A stretch of DNA of 64,000 nucleotides from Akkermansia muciniphila (GTDB taxonomy: Bacteria > Verrucomicrobiota > Verrucomicrobiia > Verrucomicrobiales > Akkermansiaceae), in assembly GCA_945879075.1 (NCBI GenBank), contig CAMCUY010000005.1, positions 1 to 64,000 on the forward strand, read 5' to 3'. A program made the position numbers and the translations under genes. Below, in pieces: positions 21,101-30,770 of the stretch; the first letter of the stretch is position 1; each line of letters opens with the position of its first letter. Under the pieces are notes generated by a model. It saw only the letters and a program-made list of their open reading frames with translations, did no database searches and was not told where the DNA came from.

Positions 21101-21147
21101 GAATCCGCGTGAAATTCCATTTCGCGTTTCGGCGCGGCATCCGTAGC
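21047..21147. repeat. Repeat R, copy 1: recR 3' end plus ORF6N 3' end
   Basis: ~100 bp; direct repeat of 23849..23948. Minus strand reads ATDAAPKREMEFHADS*, matching the ORF6N C-terminus AADASPKREVGFHADS*. Confidence 0.8.
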
Positions 21148-21260
21148 GAATTCCGACCTCGATCTCGTCGTCTTCGCCCCCCCGCCCAGCGCCCGCAAGT
21201 CTCCGAACTCAAGGACGCCCTCGATCAAAATGGCGCTTGATGCTTGTTAGTTGGGACACC
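21148..21260 (+). pseudogene. Repeat M, copy 1: MNT nucleotidyltransferase fragment
   Basis: NSDLDLVVFAP then a frameshift in a C-run to PAQRPQVSELKDALDQ; direct repeat of 23734..23848. Confidence 0.75.
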
Positions 21261-21378
21261 ACTGACGAGAACCCTAGGTAGTACTAGGGGCAGTCTCCAA
21301 GGCTTAGGAGCATTTCTGGCGGTTCAATGGAAAGAGAAGTTGAAATGACCTCCGATTGAGGCGAGGTTCCCCGATGCC

Positions 21379-22560
21379 ATGGACGCGAAGATTCTACATT
21401 CCGGCATCGCAGCTGGCTCGCCTTCCGCGCTGCTCGGGCTCGGTTTGATAGGTGCCGGAGGATTCGGGCGATTTTGTCTGGATCAATACCGGGGGGTGGA
21501 AGATGTCCGGGCTGTGGCGGTGGTGGATGTGGCGGATGAGGCGGCGGCAGCCGCGGCGGAGGAGTTCGGTATTTCCCATGTGTCCACGCCGGAGGAGCTG
21601 ATTCGGCGGAAGGAGGTGGACATCATTCACATCGCCACGCCACCGTCCACGCACATGCAGCTGGCGGTGGCCGCGCTGAATGCGGGCAAGCACGTGCTGA
21701 CTGAGAAGCCGTTGGCGACGCGGCTGGAGGATGGCCGGGCGATGCTGGAGGCGGCCTCCGCAAACCAACGGGTCCTCGGGGTGAACCTGATCATGCGCTA
21801 TAACCCGCTGTGCCAGTGCGCCCGCAAGATTCTCGAGCAGGGGTTGCTGGGACCGCCGATCCATGCGTTTCACGAAAACTATGCGAGCGATGACACGCTT
21901 CCGCCGGAGCATTGGTTCTGGGACCCGAAGAAGAGCGGGGGAATCTTCATCGAGCACGTGGTTCATTTTTTCGATTTGTTCGAAATGTTCTTCGGCGAGG
22001 GCGAGGTGGTGTCCGCTCAGGAAGGAGTCCGCCCCGGCGGCACGGGGGCTGCCGAAGTGATCGAGCAGGTCCAGTGCGCGGTCCGCTACGGGGACGGGGT
22101 ACTCGCTAATTTCTATCATGGATTCCACCAGTGCGGGCAGCTGGACCGGCAGGAAATCCGGATCGTCTGCGAGCGCGGCGACATCCGCTTGTTCGGCTGG
22201 GTTCCTACGAGCCTGGTGGTCAACGCGATCGTCTCCACCGATGAACGCGAGATGCTGGAGGATCTGATCCCTAACGTCGAGACCACCACGGTTGAGATGC
22301 TGGGGAATGAACACACGATCACGAACCGGCATGGGACGCACGAGGTTGACGGGGTTTTCCGTCTCCGCGGTGACTTGGGAATGAAGAAGCAGGAAGTCTA
22401 TGGATTCGTGCTTCGTGAATTACTGAAGGATCAGATCGCCTCGATCCGGGATCCCGCCCATATCAGGAGGGTTGATCAAGGAAATGGATACCGGTCATTG
22501 GCAATGGCCGTGGCTGCCGACCGGAAGGCTCGACAGTCCCGACTGGAGCCGGAGCGATGA
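21379..22560 (+). CDS. Gfo/Idh/MocA family oxidoreductase
   Basis: GLGLIGAGGFGRFCLDQY Rossmann; DIIHIATPPSTHMQLAVAALNAGKHVLTEKPLA. Confidence 0.9.
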   Translation: MDAKILHSGIAAGSPSALLGLGLIGAGGFGRFCLDQYRGVEDVRAVAVVDVADEAAAAAAEEFGISHVSTPEELIRRKEVDIIHIATPPSTHMQLAVAALNAGKHVLTEKPLATRLEDGRAMLEAASANQRVLGVNLIMRYNPLCQCARKILEQGLLGPPIHAFHENYASDDTLPPEHWFWDPKKSGGIFIEHVVHFFDLFEMFFGEGEVVSAQEGVRPGGTGAAEVIEQVQCAVRYGDGVLANFYHGFHQCGQLDRQEIRIVCERGDIRLFGWVPTSLVVNAIVSTDEREMLEDLIPNVETTTVEMLGNEHTITNRHGTHEVDGVFRLRGDLGMKKQEVYGFVLRELLKDQIASIRDPAHIRRVDQGNGYRSLAMAVAADRKARQSRLEPER

Positions 22561-22572
22561 AACGCCCCTCCG

Positions 22573-22612
22573 CCGCCGAGCCGCCTTGTAGCGGCGGTCT
22601 GCGACCGTCGAT
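22573..22612. repeat. REP-like dyad GCCGCCTTGTAGCGGCGGTCTGCGACCGTCG
   Basis: GCCGCC/GGCGGT-type dyads in intergenic DNA; single copy seen in this window. Confidence 0.35.
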
Positions 22613-22698
22613 GCCAATGAGACGTCCCAGTCCCGACCTCCGGCCTTGTCATCCCAGGTCTTCTGATCTTGCCCGCTTCACACCCCACAGGCCTATCC

Positions 22699-22950
22699 AT
22701 GATCGATCAGGAGAAACTCGAAAAATTTCTCAAACGCCTGGAACTTAAATACGCGAACTGCCAGCACGCCCGGGATCGCCCCGAACTCACCGAGATCGAC
22801 CGCGAGGCCGTTGCCGAGTCTGTCCTCCAGCGCTTCAAGACCGCCTACGACGCCCTCGGCCTCCCCTTCCGCGTCGATCTCCACGTCTGGGACGAGGTCC
22901 CGGAACGGTTTTATGAAATCATCCGGGGCGAGTATCTCGCCCTATCATAA
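22699..22950 (+). pseudogene. Chimera: HEPN (HI0074-like) N-terminus fused to MNT nucleotidyltransferase C-terminus
   Basis: DREAVAESVLQRFKTAYD (HEPN) joined to LPFRVDLHVWDEVPERFYEIIRGEYLAL (MNT tail). Confidence 0.65.
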
Positions 22951-23013
22951 TGCTCTCGGCCCGATGGGAACGACCCACCGACAAGTTGCCTCTCGTAGCC
23001 GAATGTCTGTTAC

Positions 23014-23349
23014 TTAGGTCTTTTGACCCCGAGGCAGCCCGCGAATCACTATTGCCCTCCGAATTCCGAACGATGGCCGGCGGTGATCGTGCCGAACGAC
23101 CGTCACCCGGATATGATCCGGGAATACCCTGAACAAAAAATGAATCGGAAAGTCCGTCAGGTTGACGCGTCTGAGGCCCACACCCAGCGAGTCGAAATGG
23201 TGTCTTGTGGGATGGCGCTTGGTGTAATTAAGGGCAGTGGAAAGTTCCGACCAGAACCGGTCTCCCAATTCGCGGGAAATCCCATCGTAATACTCCAGAA
23301 GCTCGCGGACCTCTGCAGGCACTTTGGGATTGTAGAAAATCTTTCTCAC
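23014..23349 (-). CDS. RelE/ParE family toxin
   Basis: YYDGISRELGDRFWSELSTALNYTKRHPTRHHFDSLGVGLRRVNLTDFPIHFLFRV. Confidence 0.85.
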   Translation of the reverse strand: MRKIFYNPKVPAEVRELLEYYDGISRELGDRFWSELSTALNYTKRHPTRHHFDSLGVGLRRVNLTDFPIHFLFRVFPDHIRVTVVRHDHRRPSFGIRRAIVIRGLPRGQKT

Positions 23350-23558
23350 ACCGACCGCCCCACTCGATTCAGAAACTCCTCGTGGGAAATGGCTGCAACC
23401 GCGCCGGAATCCATTTCTTCTTCGCGGCGCAGGACTTCCTCATCATCGGCTCTTGAGAGGGGCCCGGGAAGTTCATGGATCAGGAATGCGAGCAAGCCCT
23501 CCTTTTCTTCAAAAGAAAGTTCCGCAGCCTGCTTCTGAACGTCCGCGAGTTTGACCAT
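23346..23558 (-). CDS. Addiction-module antitoxin upstream of ParE-type toxin
   Basis: MVKLADVQKQAAELSFEEKEGLLAFLIHEL; 4-nt overlap with toxin. Confidence 0.8.
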   Translation of the reverse strand: MVKLADVQKQAAELSFEEKEGLLAFLIHELPGPLSRADDEEVLRREEEMDSGAVAAISHEEFLNRVGRSV

Positions 23559-23652
23559 CCCCGACTTTAGCAAGGTCAGCTGCCGTTGCAAGTGTCCGCT
23601 TGGAAATCGATGAGAGTCAGCAAATCCCTTCGCTGGATTCGCCGGATTCGCG

Positions 23653-23848
23653 TTGCCACAATCTCCTTGGTCCACCCCCCCCGGCGTCACCGTCTGGGCC
23701 TACGGCTCCCGCGTCAAAGGCACCGTCCGCCCGAATTCCGACCTCGATCTCGTCGTCTTCGCCCCCCGCCCAGCGCCCGCAAGTCTACGTACGCAAGGAC
23801 GCTCACGACCACAATGGGACTTGCTTCTTGTTAGTCGGGAACCCACCG
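23653..23848 (+). pseudogene. Repeat M, copy 2: MNT nucleotidyltransferase N-terminal fragment
   Basis: PPGVTVWAYGSRVKGTVRPNSDLDLVVFAPRP; the C-terminal half is missing. Confidence 0.75.
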
Positions 23849-23948
23849 ACGCGGACGAGCTCACGCTGATGCGCGCGTTGCAAGCCGGCGCAGCGTTTAG
23901 GAATCCGCGTGAAATCCCACCTCGCGTTTCGGCGAGGCATCCGCAGCG
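23849..23948. repeat. Repeat R, copy 2: recR 3'-end fragment joined to ORF6N 3' end
   Basis: gcggacgagctcacgctgatgcgcgcgttgcaagccggcgcagcgtttaggaatccgcgtgaaat...; aligns to 21047..21147. Confidence 0.8.
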
Positions 23949-24538
23949 ATGATCTGCCGGATGGCGTCAAAGACGAGTTTGAACTGCTGGTCGTGATCGG
24001 CGTATTTGGCTTCGAGCGACTGGAGCTTCTCGGCGAGCAGGGCATTGGAGTCCATCAGGCGGCGGAGTTGGACGAAGGTGCGCATGATGGCGATGTTCAC
24101 CTCCACGGCGCGGGGGGCGCGGGGGGAGCGGAGGACGCTGGAAAGCATGGCGACGCCTTGCTCGGTGAAGGCGTAGTGGAGGTATTTCCGGTGCTACCCG
24201 CGCTTTAAGGTCACAGTTTGTGACCTCAAGATTTCCATCTCATCCTGCGTGAGTTGGAACATGAAATCCTCAGGGAAACGGTCGAGGTTTCGCTGGATGG
24301 CTTGGTTGAGAACTTTGTTGGGGACGCCGTAAAGCTCCGCGAGATCGGAATCCAGCAGGACTTTCTCATGGCGCAGGACATGGACGAGCGGCGCGATTTT
24401 TTCGGGAATGAAAAGGACCGTGCCTTTCCGGGGAGGGAATTTATTATTGTTAGGCGTGGTAATAGCTGGATGAAGCCAACTCGGTTTGCGCCGGGCGTGC
24501 AATGTCCCAGTTCGCATGCGGCATGACTGAAAAATCAT
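23897..24538 (-). pseudogene. ORF6N/KilA-N domain protein interrupted by one in-frame amber codon
   Basis: LVHVLRHEKVLLDSDLAELYGVPNKVLNQAIQRNLDRFPEDFMFQLTQDEMEILRSQTVTLKRG * HRKYLHYAFTEQGVAMLSSVLRSPRA; stop at 24194-24196, frame continues. Confidence 0.75.
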
Positions 24539-24607
24539 GTCCTGCGAGACTAGCCGGGAAGTAAATTTTGACAGAACGCGCGATCCTGAATAACCCTGAT
24601 TTCACCC

Positions 24608-26695
24608 ATGCACCCGTTCCTCGCTCCCGATTTCCAAATCCGCTGGTCCACGCTCGTTCCCGAAGCCATCGAGCCGGACATCCGCCACGCGCTTGCTCTC
24701 GCGAAGCAAAACATCGAGGCGATCTGCGCGCAGGATCCCGCTGCGGCGACCTATGAATCCACTTTCCTTACCTTCGAAAACGCCGCCGAGCAGCTCAACG
24801 ATGGCTGGGGACGCCTCAATCACCTCGACTCGGTGTGCGACTCGCCCGCCCAGCGCGAGGCGCTCGGCAAGATGCTGCCGGAGGTTACTGATTTCTACTC
24901 GTCGCTCGCCCTGAACGACCGCTTGTGGGCGATGATCAAGGCGGTGGGTGCGCGTCAGGAAATCGCCTCGCTTCCCGCAGTCCAGCAGCGCTTCGTCGAG
25001 GAGACCCTTGCGGACTTCCGCAACTCCGGAGCGGATCTGCCCGCCGGGCAAAAGGAACGCATCGCCGCCATCGAGGCCGAGCTTTCCAAGATCACCAAGG
25101 AGTATTCCGAGCACGTCCTCGACTCCACCAACGCGTGGGAACTCGTCATCACCGACGAGGCGAAGCTCGCCGGTCTGCCGGAATCCGCCATCGCCGGCGC
25201 GGCCTCTAACGCCCGCGCCAAGGGCCATAAAAACGCCTGGCGCTTCACGCTCCAGTTCCCATCGATGTTCCCGATCATGCAGCACCTGCACGACGACGCG
25301 ATCCGCCGCCAGGTCTGGGAGGCGTCCTCGAAAGTCGGGGCCACCGGCCAATTCGACAACACCGCGCTCGTCTGGCAGATCCTCAGCCTCCGCCACGAAA
25401 AGGCCGGTATCCTCGGCCACCAACATTTCGCCGATCTAACACTCATCCGCCGCATGGCGAAAGACGGCGGCACCGCTCTCGGCTTTATCGAGAATCTCCA
25501 CGCCCGCATTCATCCGTCGTTTCTGGCAGAGCACAAACAGCTCGCCCAATACAAGGCCGCGAAATCCGGCCAGCCCGTCGGCCCGCTCGAGCCGTGGGAA
25601 GTCGCCTACTGGGCGGAAAAGCAGCGCCAGGAGAACTACGACTTCGACGAGGAGGCGCTGCGCCCATATTTCCCGGTGGACGGCGTGATGGCCGGCATGT
25701 TTGAAATCGCCTCGCGGCTTTTCGGCATCACCATCCGCCAGCTCAAGACCGTCTTCTATCAATCCGGCGGCGGACCCGCCACGCTGCCGGAGGGCGTCGT
25801 GGAAGTCTGGCACCCGGAGTGCGCCTTCTACGAGATCCACGACTCGAAAACCGCCGCCCACCTCGGCTCGTTCTACGCCGACTGGCACCCGCGCGAGTCG
25901 AAGCGCGGCGGCGCGTGGATGAACTCGCTGCACACCGGCGCGCCCGGCGAGCCGCACCTCGGACTGATCATCGGCAACATGAGCCCGCCGGTGGACGGCA
26001 AGTCCGCGCTACTAACGCACAGCGAGGTAGAGACGATCTTCCACGAGTTCGGCCACCTGCTCCACGGCCTACTCAGCCAGGTCGCCGTCAAGTCCCTGGC
26101 CGGCACCAACGTGCCGTGGGACTTCGTCGAGCTGCCCTCGCAGATCATGGAAAATTTCTGTTGGGACCGCGAGTCGCTCGATCTCTTCGCGCGCCACTTC
26201 GAGACCGGCGGGCCGATCCCGGAGGCTCTTTTCATGAAAATGATCGCCGCGAAAAACTACCTCAGCGCCTCCGCCTTCATGCGCCAGCTTGCCCTCGCCA
26301 AGCTCGATCTCGAACTCCACACCCGCCTGGCGGATTTCCTCGGGAAAGACCTCGATGCAGTGGATCGCGAGGTCCTGGCCGACTACCTCGCGCCGCTCAA
26401 GACCCAGTCGCCCTCGATGATGCGGCGCTTCAGCCACCTCTTCAGCAGCCCCACCGGCTACGCTGCGGGCTACTATTCCTACAAGTGGGCGGAAGTGCTA
26501 GACGCCGACGCCTTCACCCGCTTCCAACAGGAGGGCGTTCTCAATCCCGAGACCGGCATGGCCTTCCGCGAGCACATCCTCAGCAAGGGAAATTCCGTCG
26601 CCCCGGACGAACTCTACCGCCGCTTCATGGGCCGCGATCCTGAGCTGGAGCCTCTGCTCGTTCGCGCGGGGCTTGCCGAACCGGTGCTGACTTAG
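24608..26695 (+). CDS. M3 family metallopeptidase (oligopeptidase A-like)
   Basis: HEFGHLLHGLLS zinc motif and full-length M3 architecture. Confidence 0.93.
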   Translation: MHPFLAPDFQIRWSTLVPEAIEPDIRHALALAKQNIEAICAQDPAAATYESTFLTFENAAEQLNDGWGRLNHLDSVCDSPAQREALGKMLPEVTDFYSSLALNDRLWAMIKAVGARQEIASLPAVQQRFVEETLADFRNSGADLPAGQKERIAAIEAELSKITKEYSEHVLDSTNAWELVITDEAKLAGLPESAIAGAASNARAKGHKNAWRFTLQFPSMFPIMQHLHDDAIRRQVWEASSKVGATGQFDNTALVWQILSLRHEKAGILGHQHFADLTLIRRMAKDGGTALGFIENLHARIHPSFLAEHKQLAQYKAAKSGQPVGPLEPWEVAYWAEKQRQENYDFDEEALRPYFPVDGVMAGMFEIASRLFGITIRQLKTVFYQSGGGPATLPEGVVEVWHPECAFYEIHDSKTAAHLGSFYADWHPRESKRGGAWMNSLHTGAPGEPHLGLIIGNMSPPVDGKSALLTHSEVETIFHEFGHLLHGLLSQVAVKSLAGTNVPWDFVELPSQIMENFCWDRESLDLFARHFETGGPIPEALFMKMIAAKNYLSASAFMRQLALAKLDLELHTRLADFLGKDLDAVDREVLADYLAPLKTQSPSMMRRFSHLFSSPTGYAAGYYSYKWAEVLDADAFTRFQQEGVLNPETGMAFREHILSKGNSVAPDELYRRFMGRDPELEPLLVRAGLAEPVLT

Positions 26696-26889
26696 AAATC
26701 CCGCAACGACCGCGCCCGGTCCAGCTTCATCTTTCCTCGCCTGGTGGCGACGGCAGGGTATCCAAAAAATGGCGCGGGGAGCACCTCTCGCAAGTCGCAA
26801 CTCTCGATCTTGACTCCGGATTCCGCTTTCCGCGAAATAGCGGTTGTTTTCCGCGCGCAACTTTCGATTTGCGACAGGGTTTACCGGTC

Positions 26890-28410
26890 ATGCTCCCACA
26901 AGCAGAAGAAACCTGGACGATTTTCGAAGCGGCGCACCTCCTCAACCGAGCGGGACTTGGCGGGAGTCCTTCTGAAATCAAGGCTTTCCACGCGCTCGGT
27001 CGGTCAAAGGCCGTGGATTCACTGGTCGCACCAGGCGAGCCTCTCGATGCGTTTCCTCCCCCGGCGTGGTGCGCCGACGAGCAGGCTCTCGCCGACACGC
27101 GCGCTCGCGTCGAACAGCGGAAGTCGCTGCGGCAGGCGATGCACACTCTCTCGCCCGAAGCCGCGGATATGGCCAAACGCGAGGCTCAGAATGAGGCCCA
27201 GAAAGAGGACCGCCAGCGCGCCCTCGAAGCACAGGGTTGGTGGTTCCGCCGGATGCTAAACACCCAGGCTCCGCTGCGCGAGAAGATGACATTGTTCTGG
27301 CACGACCACTTCGCCACCTCGATTCAAAAGGTGAAGCAGCCGGTCTTTATGATGCGCCAGAACGAGCTGTTCCGGCGGAGCGCTTTCGGCAGCTTCAAGG
27401 TCCTGACCCACGCGATTCTGATGGACCCGGCGATGATGCTATATCTCGACACCCAGAGTTCGAAGAAGAACAAGCCTAACGAAAACTTTGCCCGCGAGGT
27501 GATGGAGCTCTTCACCCTCGGCGAGGGCAACTACACCGAGCAGGACGTCCGCGAAGCCGCCCGCGCGTTCACCGGCTACTATCTGAATCAAGGCGAGGGG
27601 AAAGTCAGCCACGACAAGCGGCAATGGGACCCGGCGGATAAAACCCTTTTCGGTAAAACCGGCCCCTTCGCCGGCAAGGACGTCATCGACCTCATCTTCG
27701 GGAAAAAGCAGGCCGCCCGCTTCATGGCGAAAAAACTCTGGGAGTTCTTCGTTTACGAAAATCCGTCGGAGCCCGCGCTCGACGCTCTCGCCGAGAGTTA
27801 CCAGAAAGCGGATTTCCTGACCGGTTCCTTGCTGCGGGAAATTTTTCTATCCAAGGAATTCTACTCCGAGGCCGCCATCCGTTCGCAGATCAAATCGCCG
27901 GCCCAATACCTCATCGAGCTTCTCAAACAGCTTGAAATCACCGAGCCGCCCGTCGGATTTCCGGTCATCGCGCAGCAGCAGTTAGGGCAGGTGTTGTTCA
28001 TGCCGCCCAATGTCGCTGGCTGGGATTGGGGACAAGCATGGATTAACACCAACACCCTGCTCACCCGCTACAACCTCGCCGGATTTCTCACCAAGGGTGC
28101 CGGCGACACGGACAAATCCATGATGCCGGAACGGATGAAAACTCCCGGCATGGCGCCCGGCCCCAAGCGCATGGGCCGCGGCTGGGACGGCCCGGACTAC
28201 GAGAAAATCGCCCCGCGCCTGCTGCGGGAGAATCCCACCGATCTCGTCGATTCACTCGTCTTCCGCTTCTTCCAATGCCCGCTTCCCGACAAAGCCCGCA
28301 AGTCGTTCATCGAATACGCGGTCACCAAAAAAGGCGCCGTTTTCACCGACAAGGAAACCGCTGAGCTCTGCCATCTGATGCTCAGCACGCCATACTATCA
28401 GCTATTCTAA
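26890..28410 (+). CDS. DUF1800 domain-containing protein
   Basis: AHLLNRAGLGGSP..., NENFAREVMELFTLGEGNYTEQDVREAARAFTGY. Confidence 0.9.
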   Translation: MLPQAEETWTIFEAAHLLNRAGLGGSPSEIKAFHALGRSKAVDSLVAPGEPLDAFPPPAWCADEQALADTRARVEQRKSLRQAMHTLSPEAADMAKREAQNEAQKEDRQRALEAQGWWFRRMLNTQAPLREKMTLFWHDHFATSIQKVKQPVFMMRQNELFRRSAFGSFKVLTHAILMDPAMMLYLDTQSSKKNKPNENFAREVMELFTLGEGNYTEQDVREAARAFTGYYLNQGEGKVSHDKRQWDPADKTLFGKTGPFAGKDVIDLIFGKKQAARFMAKKLWEFFVYENPSEPALDALAESYQKADFLTGSLLREIFLSKEFYSEAAIRSQIKSPAQYLIELLKQLEITEPPVGFPVIAQQQLGQVLFMPPNVAGWDWGQAWINTNTLLTRYNLAGFLTKGAGDTDKSMMPERMKTPGMAPGPKRMGRGWDGPDYEKIAPRLLRENPTDLVDSLVFRFFQCPLPDKARKSFIEYAVTKKGAVFTDKETAELCHLMLSTPYYQLF

Positions 28411-28423
28411 CAACATTAATCCC

Positions 28424-29746
28424 ATGAAAACCCGCCGCGATTTCCTCCGCTCTACCGTCCTCGGCGTATCCGCCACCTGGACCGTCCCCATGTTCGTCGA
28501 GCGCACCTTCGGCCAGCTCCATGAAGGCGCCCGCGACCTTGCCGTCCAGCCGGTCACCGGCAAGGACGACACCATTCTAATCGTCCTCCAGCTCGCCGGC
28601 GGCAATGACGGGCTCAACACGCTCGTCCCCTTCGCCGATGACGCCTATCACAAGGCCCGCCCGCGCCTCGCCAAGAAGGAAAAGGAAATCATCAAGCTCA
28701 GCGACCACGTCGGCTTGAACGCCTCGATGCCTTTCCTCGGCTCGCTGTTCAAGGAAGGCGACCTCGGCATCGTCCAAGGCGTCGGCTATCCGAATCCGAA
28801 CCGCTCGCACTTCGTCTCCACCTCGATCTGGGAAACCGCCGACACCACCAATCATTCCAACACCGGCTGGCTCGGCCGCTACTTCGACAACGCCTGCCCG
28901 GGTGCCGACCCCACCGTCGGCATCAGCTTCAACAAGACCCAGCCCGAGAGTTTCGGAGCCTTGAAAAACCCCGGCGTCTGCCTCAACTCGCCCGAGCTCT
29001 ACCGCTGGATTCACAGCGGCGGCGACAAGGACCAGGCGGAACAATTCTTCGCCGACCTCAACAAGCCTAACATCGGAGTGGATCACGACGAGAACGAGCC
29101 CACCAGCGGCGGCTCCATCGCCATGGCCGCGGGCGGCAAGGTGGGCGGCATCACCGGCGAGGGAAATCTCGCCTTCCTCGAACGCGTCGCCCTCGACGCC
29201 CGCGTCAGCTCGAAGACCATCCTCGAACTCGCCGCCAAACACAAAACCACCGTCCGTTACGACGGCTCCCCGCTCGCCCGGAATCTCAATCTCGTCGCCC
29301 GCATGATCGCCGGTGGCATGCCCACCCGCGTTTACTACGTCAGCCACGGCGGCTTCGACACCCATAACCAGCAGGCCAACTCCCACGACCGCCTGCTAGG
29401 CCAGCTCGACAGCGGGCTCAAGTCCTTCTTCGCCGACCTCAAGCAGCAGGGCAATGACAAGCGCGTCGTGCTCATGACCTTCTCCGAGTTCGGCCGCCGC
29501 GTCTCGGAAAACGCCAGCGCCGGCACCGACCACGGCAAGGCCTCCTGTCTCTTCCTCGCCGGCCCCGGCATCAAGGGCGGCCTCCACGGCACCCACCCCA
29601 GCCTCACCGATCTATCGGAAGGCGACATCAAGCACACCGTGGACTTCCGCAGCGTTTACGGCACCTTGCTTGGCGACTGGCTCAAAGCCCCGAACCTGAA
29701 ACCCATCCTCGGCGCGAACTATTCGAAGATGGGGCTCATCGGGTGA
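28424..29746 (+). CDS. DUF1501 domain-containing protein with Tat-like signal
   Basis: MKTRRDFLRSTVLG; LQLAGGNDGLNTLVPFADDAYHKARP; pairs with DUF1800. Confidence 0.92.
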   Translation: MKTRRDFLRSTVLGVSATWTVPMFVERTFGQLHEGARDLAVQPVTGKDDTILIVLQLAGGNDGLNTLVPFADDAYHKARPRLAKKEKEIIKLSDHVGLNASMPFLGSLFKEGDLGIVQGVGYPNPNRSHFVSTSIWETADTTNHSNTGWLGRYFDNACPGADPTVGISFNKTQPESFGALKNPGVCLNSPELYRWIHSGGDKDQAEQFFADLNKPNIGVDHDENEPTSGGSIAMAAGGKVGGITGEGNLAFLERVALDARVSSKTILELAAKHKTTVRYDGSPLARNLNLVARMIAGGMPTRVYYVSHGGFDTHNQQANSHDRLLGQLDSGLKSFFADLKQQGNDKRVVLMTFSEFGRRVSENASAGTDHGKASCLFLAGPGIKGGLHGTHPSLTDLSEGDIKHTVDFRSVYGTLLGDWLKAPNLKPILGANYSKMGLIG

Positions 29747-29751
29747 ATGTG

Positions 29752-29809
29752 TTGCGGCTGTCTCAGTCGGATTCTGAGGCTCCGCTCCCGGCTGAAACAG
29801 CCGGGACAC
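29752..29809. repeat. Dyad repeat copy 1 (GCTGTCTCAGTCGGATTCTGAGGCTCC...CAGCCGGGACAC)
   Basis: Same sequence family as 30771..30831. Confidence 0.75.
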
Positions 29810-29909
29810 TTTCTTGGGCGATCGCGGAGGGGATCTTGACTCAATCCGCTTGGCCGGATTTTCGGCTAATGCACAGGGCCGCCCATTCCTCAGCCTTTCG
29901 CAGACTCTT

Positions 29910-30095
29910 TCATGGCTCAGGGATTTCCAGTGCGCGGCAGATCTTTCGGGCCAGCAGGTCCGGGACTTCGGCATGTCGGGCAACGGGTTCCCGGCGTCCG
30001 GTTTTTGGATTCCAGTAAATCGAATGGGAACCGCCCTCAAGTTTGAGTGGGCAACCATTGGCTTCGAGGTGGCGGATCAACTCCTTGCGCTTCAT
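29910..30095 (-). CDS. hicA: HicA-family toxin
   Basis: MKRKELIRHLEANGCPLKLEGGSHSIYWNPKTGRREPVARHAEVPDLLARKICRALEI. Confidence 0.85.
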   Translation of the reverse strand: MKRKELIRHLEANGCPLKLEGGSHSIYWNPKTGRREPVARHAEVPDLLARKICRALEIPEP

Positions 30096-30328
30096 GCAAG
30101 GGCGAGGGGAACCAGTTTCTCACCACTGCCCAAGCTGGCGCGGGCGTCCTCGCGGCGGTCCTCCAGCAGCAGCAGGATGGACTCGCGGAGCGAGTCGAGC
30201 GCCTCCTCCTCGGTGAGTCCCTGGCCGTTGCCCTCGGGAAACTCCGGGGAGAATGCAACGAACCATTCCCCATCGCGCAACACGCGGGCAGTGAACCTGG
30301 CTGGTGTTTTCATGCGCTCAATCTGCAT
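30092..30328 (-). CDS. hicB: HicB-family antitoxin
   Basis: FTARVLRDGEWFVAFSPEFPEGNGQGLTEEEALDSLRESILLLLED; 4-nt overlap with hicA. Confidence 0.85.
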   Translation of the reverse strand: MQIERMKTPARFTARVLRDGEWFVAFSPEFPEGNGQGLTEEEALDSLRESILLLLEDRREDARASLGSGEKLVPLALA

Positions 30329-30525
30329 CCGGCGGCAGCTTGCTGCAAGCGTGGATTGCCATCGCCAACGGGACGAGGATGGCGAGTAGCTGGGCGGGGA
30401 GCCGGGTCATCGGGGCGGCGGGAATCTGGAAAAATGATTGGGAAATGGCAGCACCAAATACCCCAGGGCCGAGCGGCCAAGTTCTTCAGCGGATTTTTAG
30501 AAGCGCCGGCCATGCCAAATCATCA

Positions 30526-30730
30526 GTAGCCGATGATCAGCACCGTCGCCTTCTTCACATCGTCCACCACGGCCTCGAACTTCTGCTCGTGGGTCTTCGC
30601 ATCGGTCATTCCCGCGCTGGCCTCGGGGACGGCTTCGAGAAAGCCGAGCAGATAGCTGCTCTTCACCGCGTAGTTCACGCTTTGCGCCAGGGTGTCACCG
30701 ATCCAGCCACCAATGCTTGTTAGTCGGAAC
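30526..30730 (-). pseudogene. C-terminal remnant of a trypsin-like serine protease
   Basis: SVNYAVKSSYLLGFLEAVPEASAGMTDAKTHEQKFEAVVDDVKKATVLIIGY*, catalytic domain absent. Confidence 0.5.
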
Positions 30731-30770
30731 AGACCCCAACGAGGCCTCGGCTTGGGCTGGATGGGGAATG

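Noticed and set aside
21268-21292. Hairpin CCCTAGGTAGTACTAGGGG near the M repeat as a regulatory element
   Set aside because: Short stem, no T-tract, no nearby convincing target; could be chance within repeat debris.
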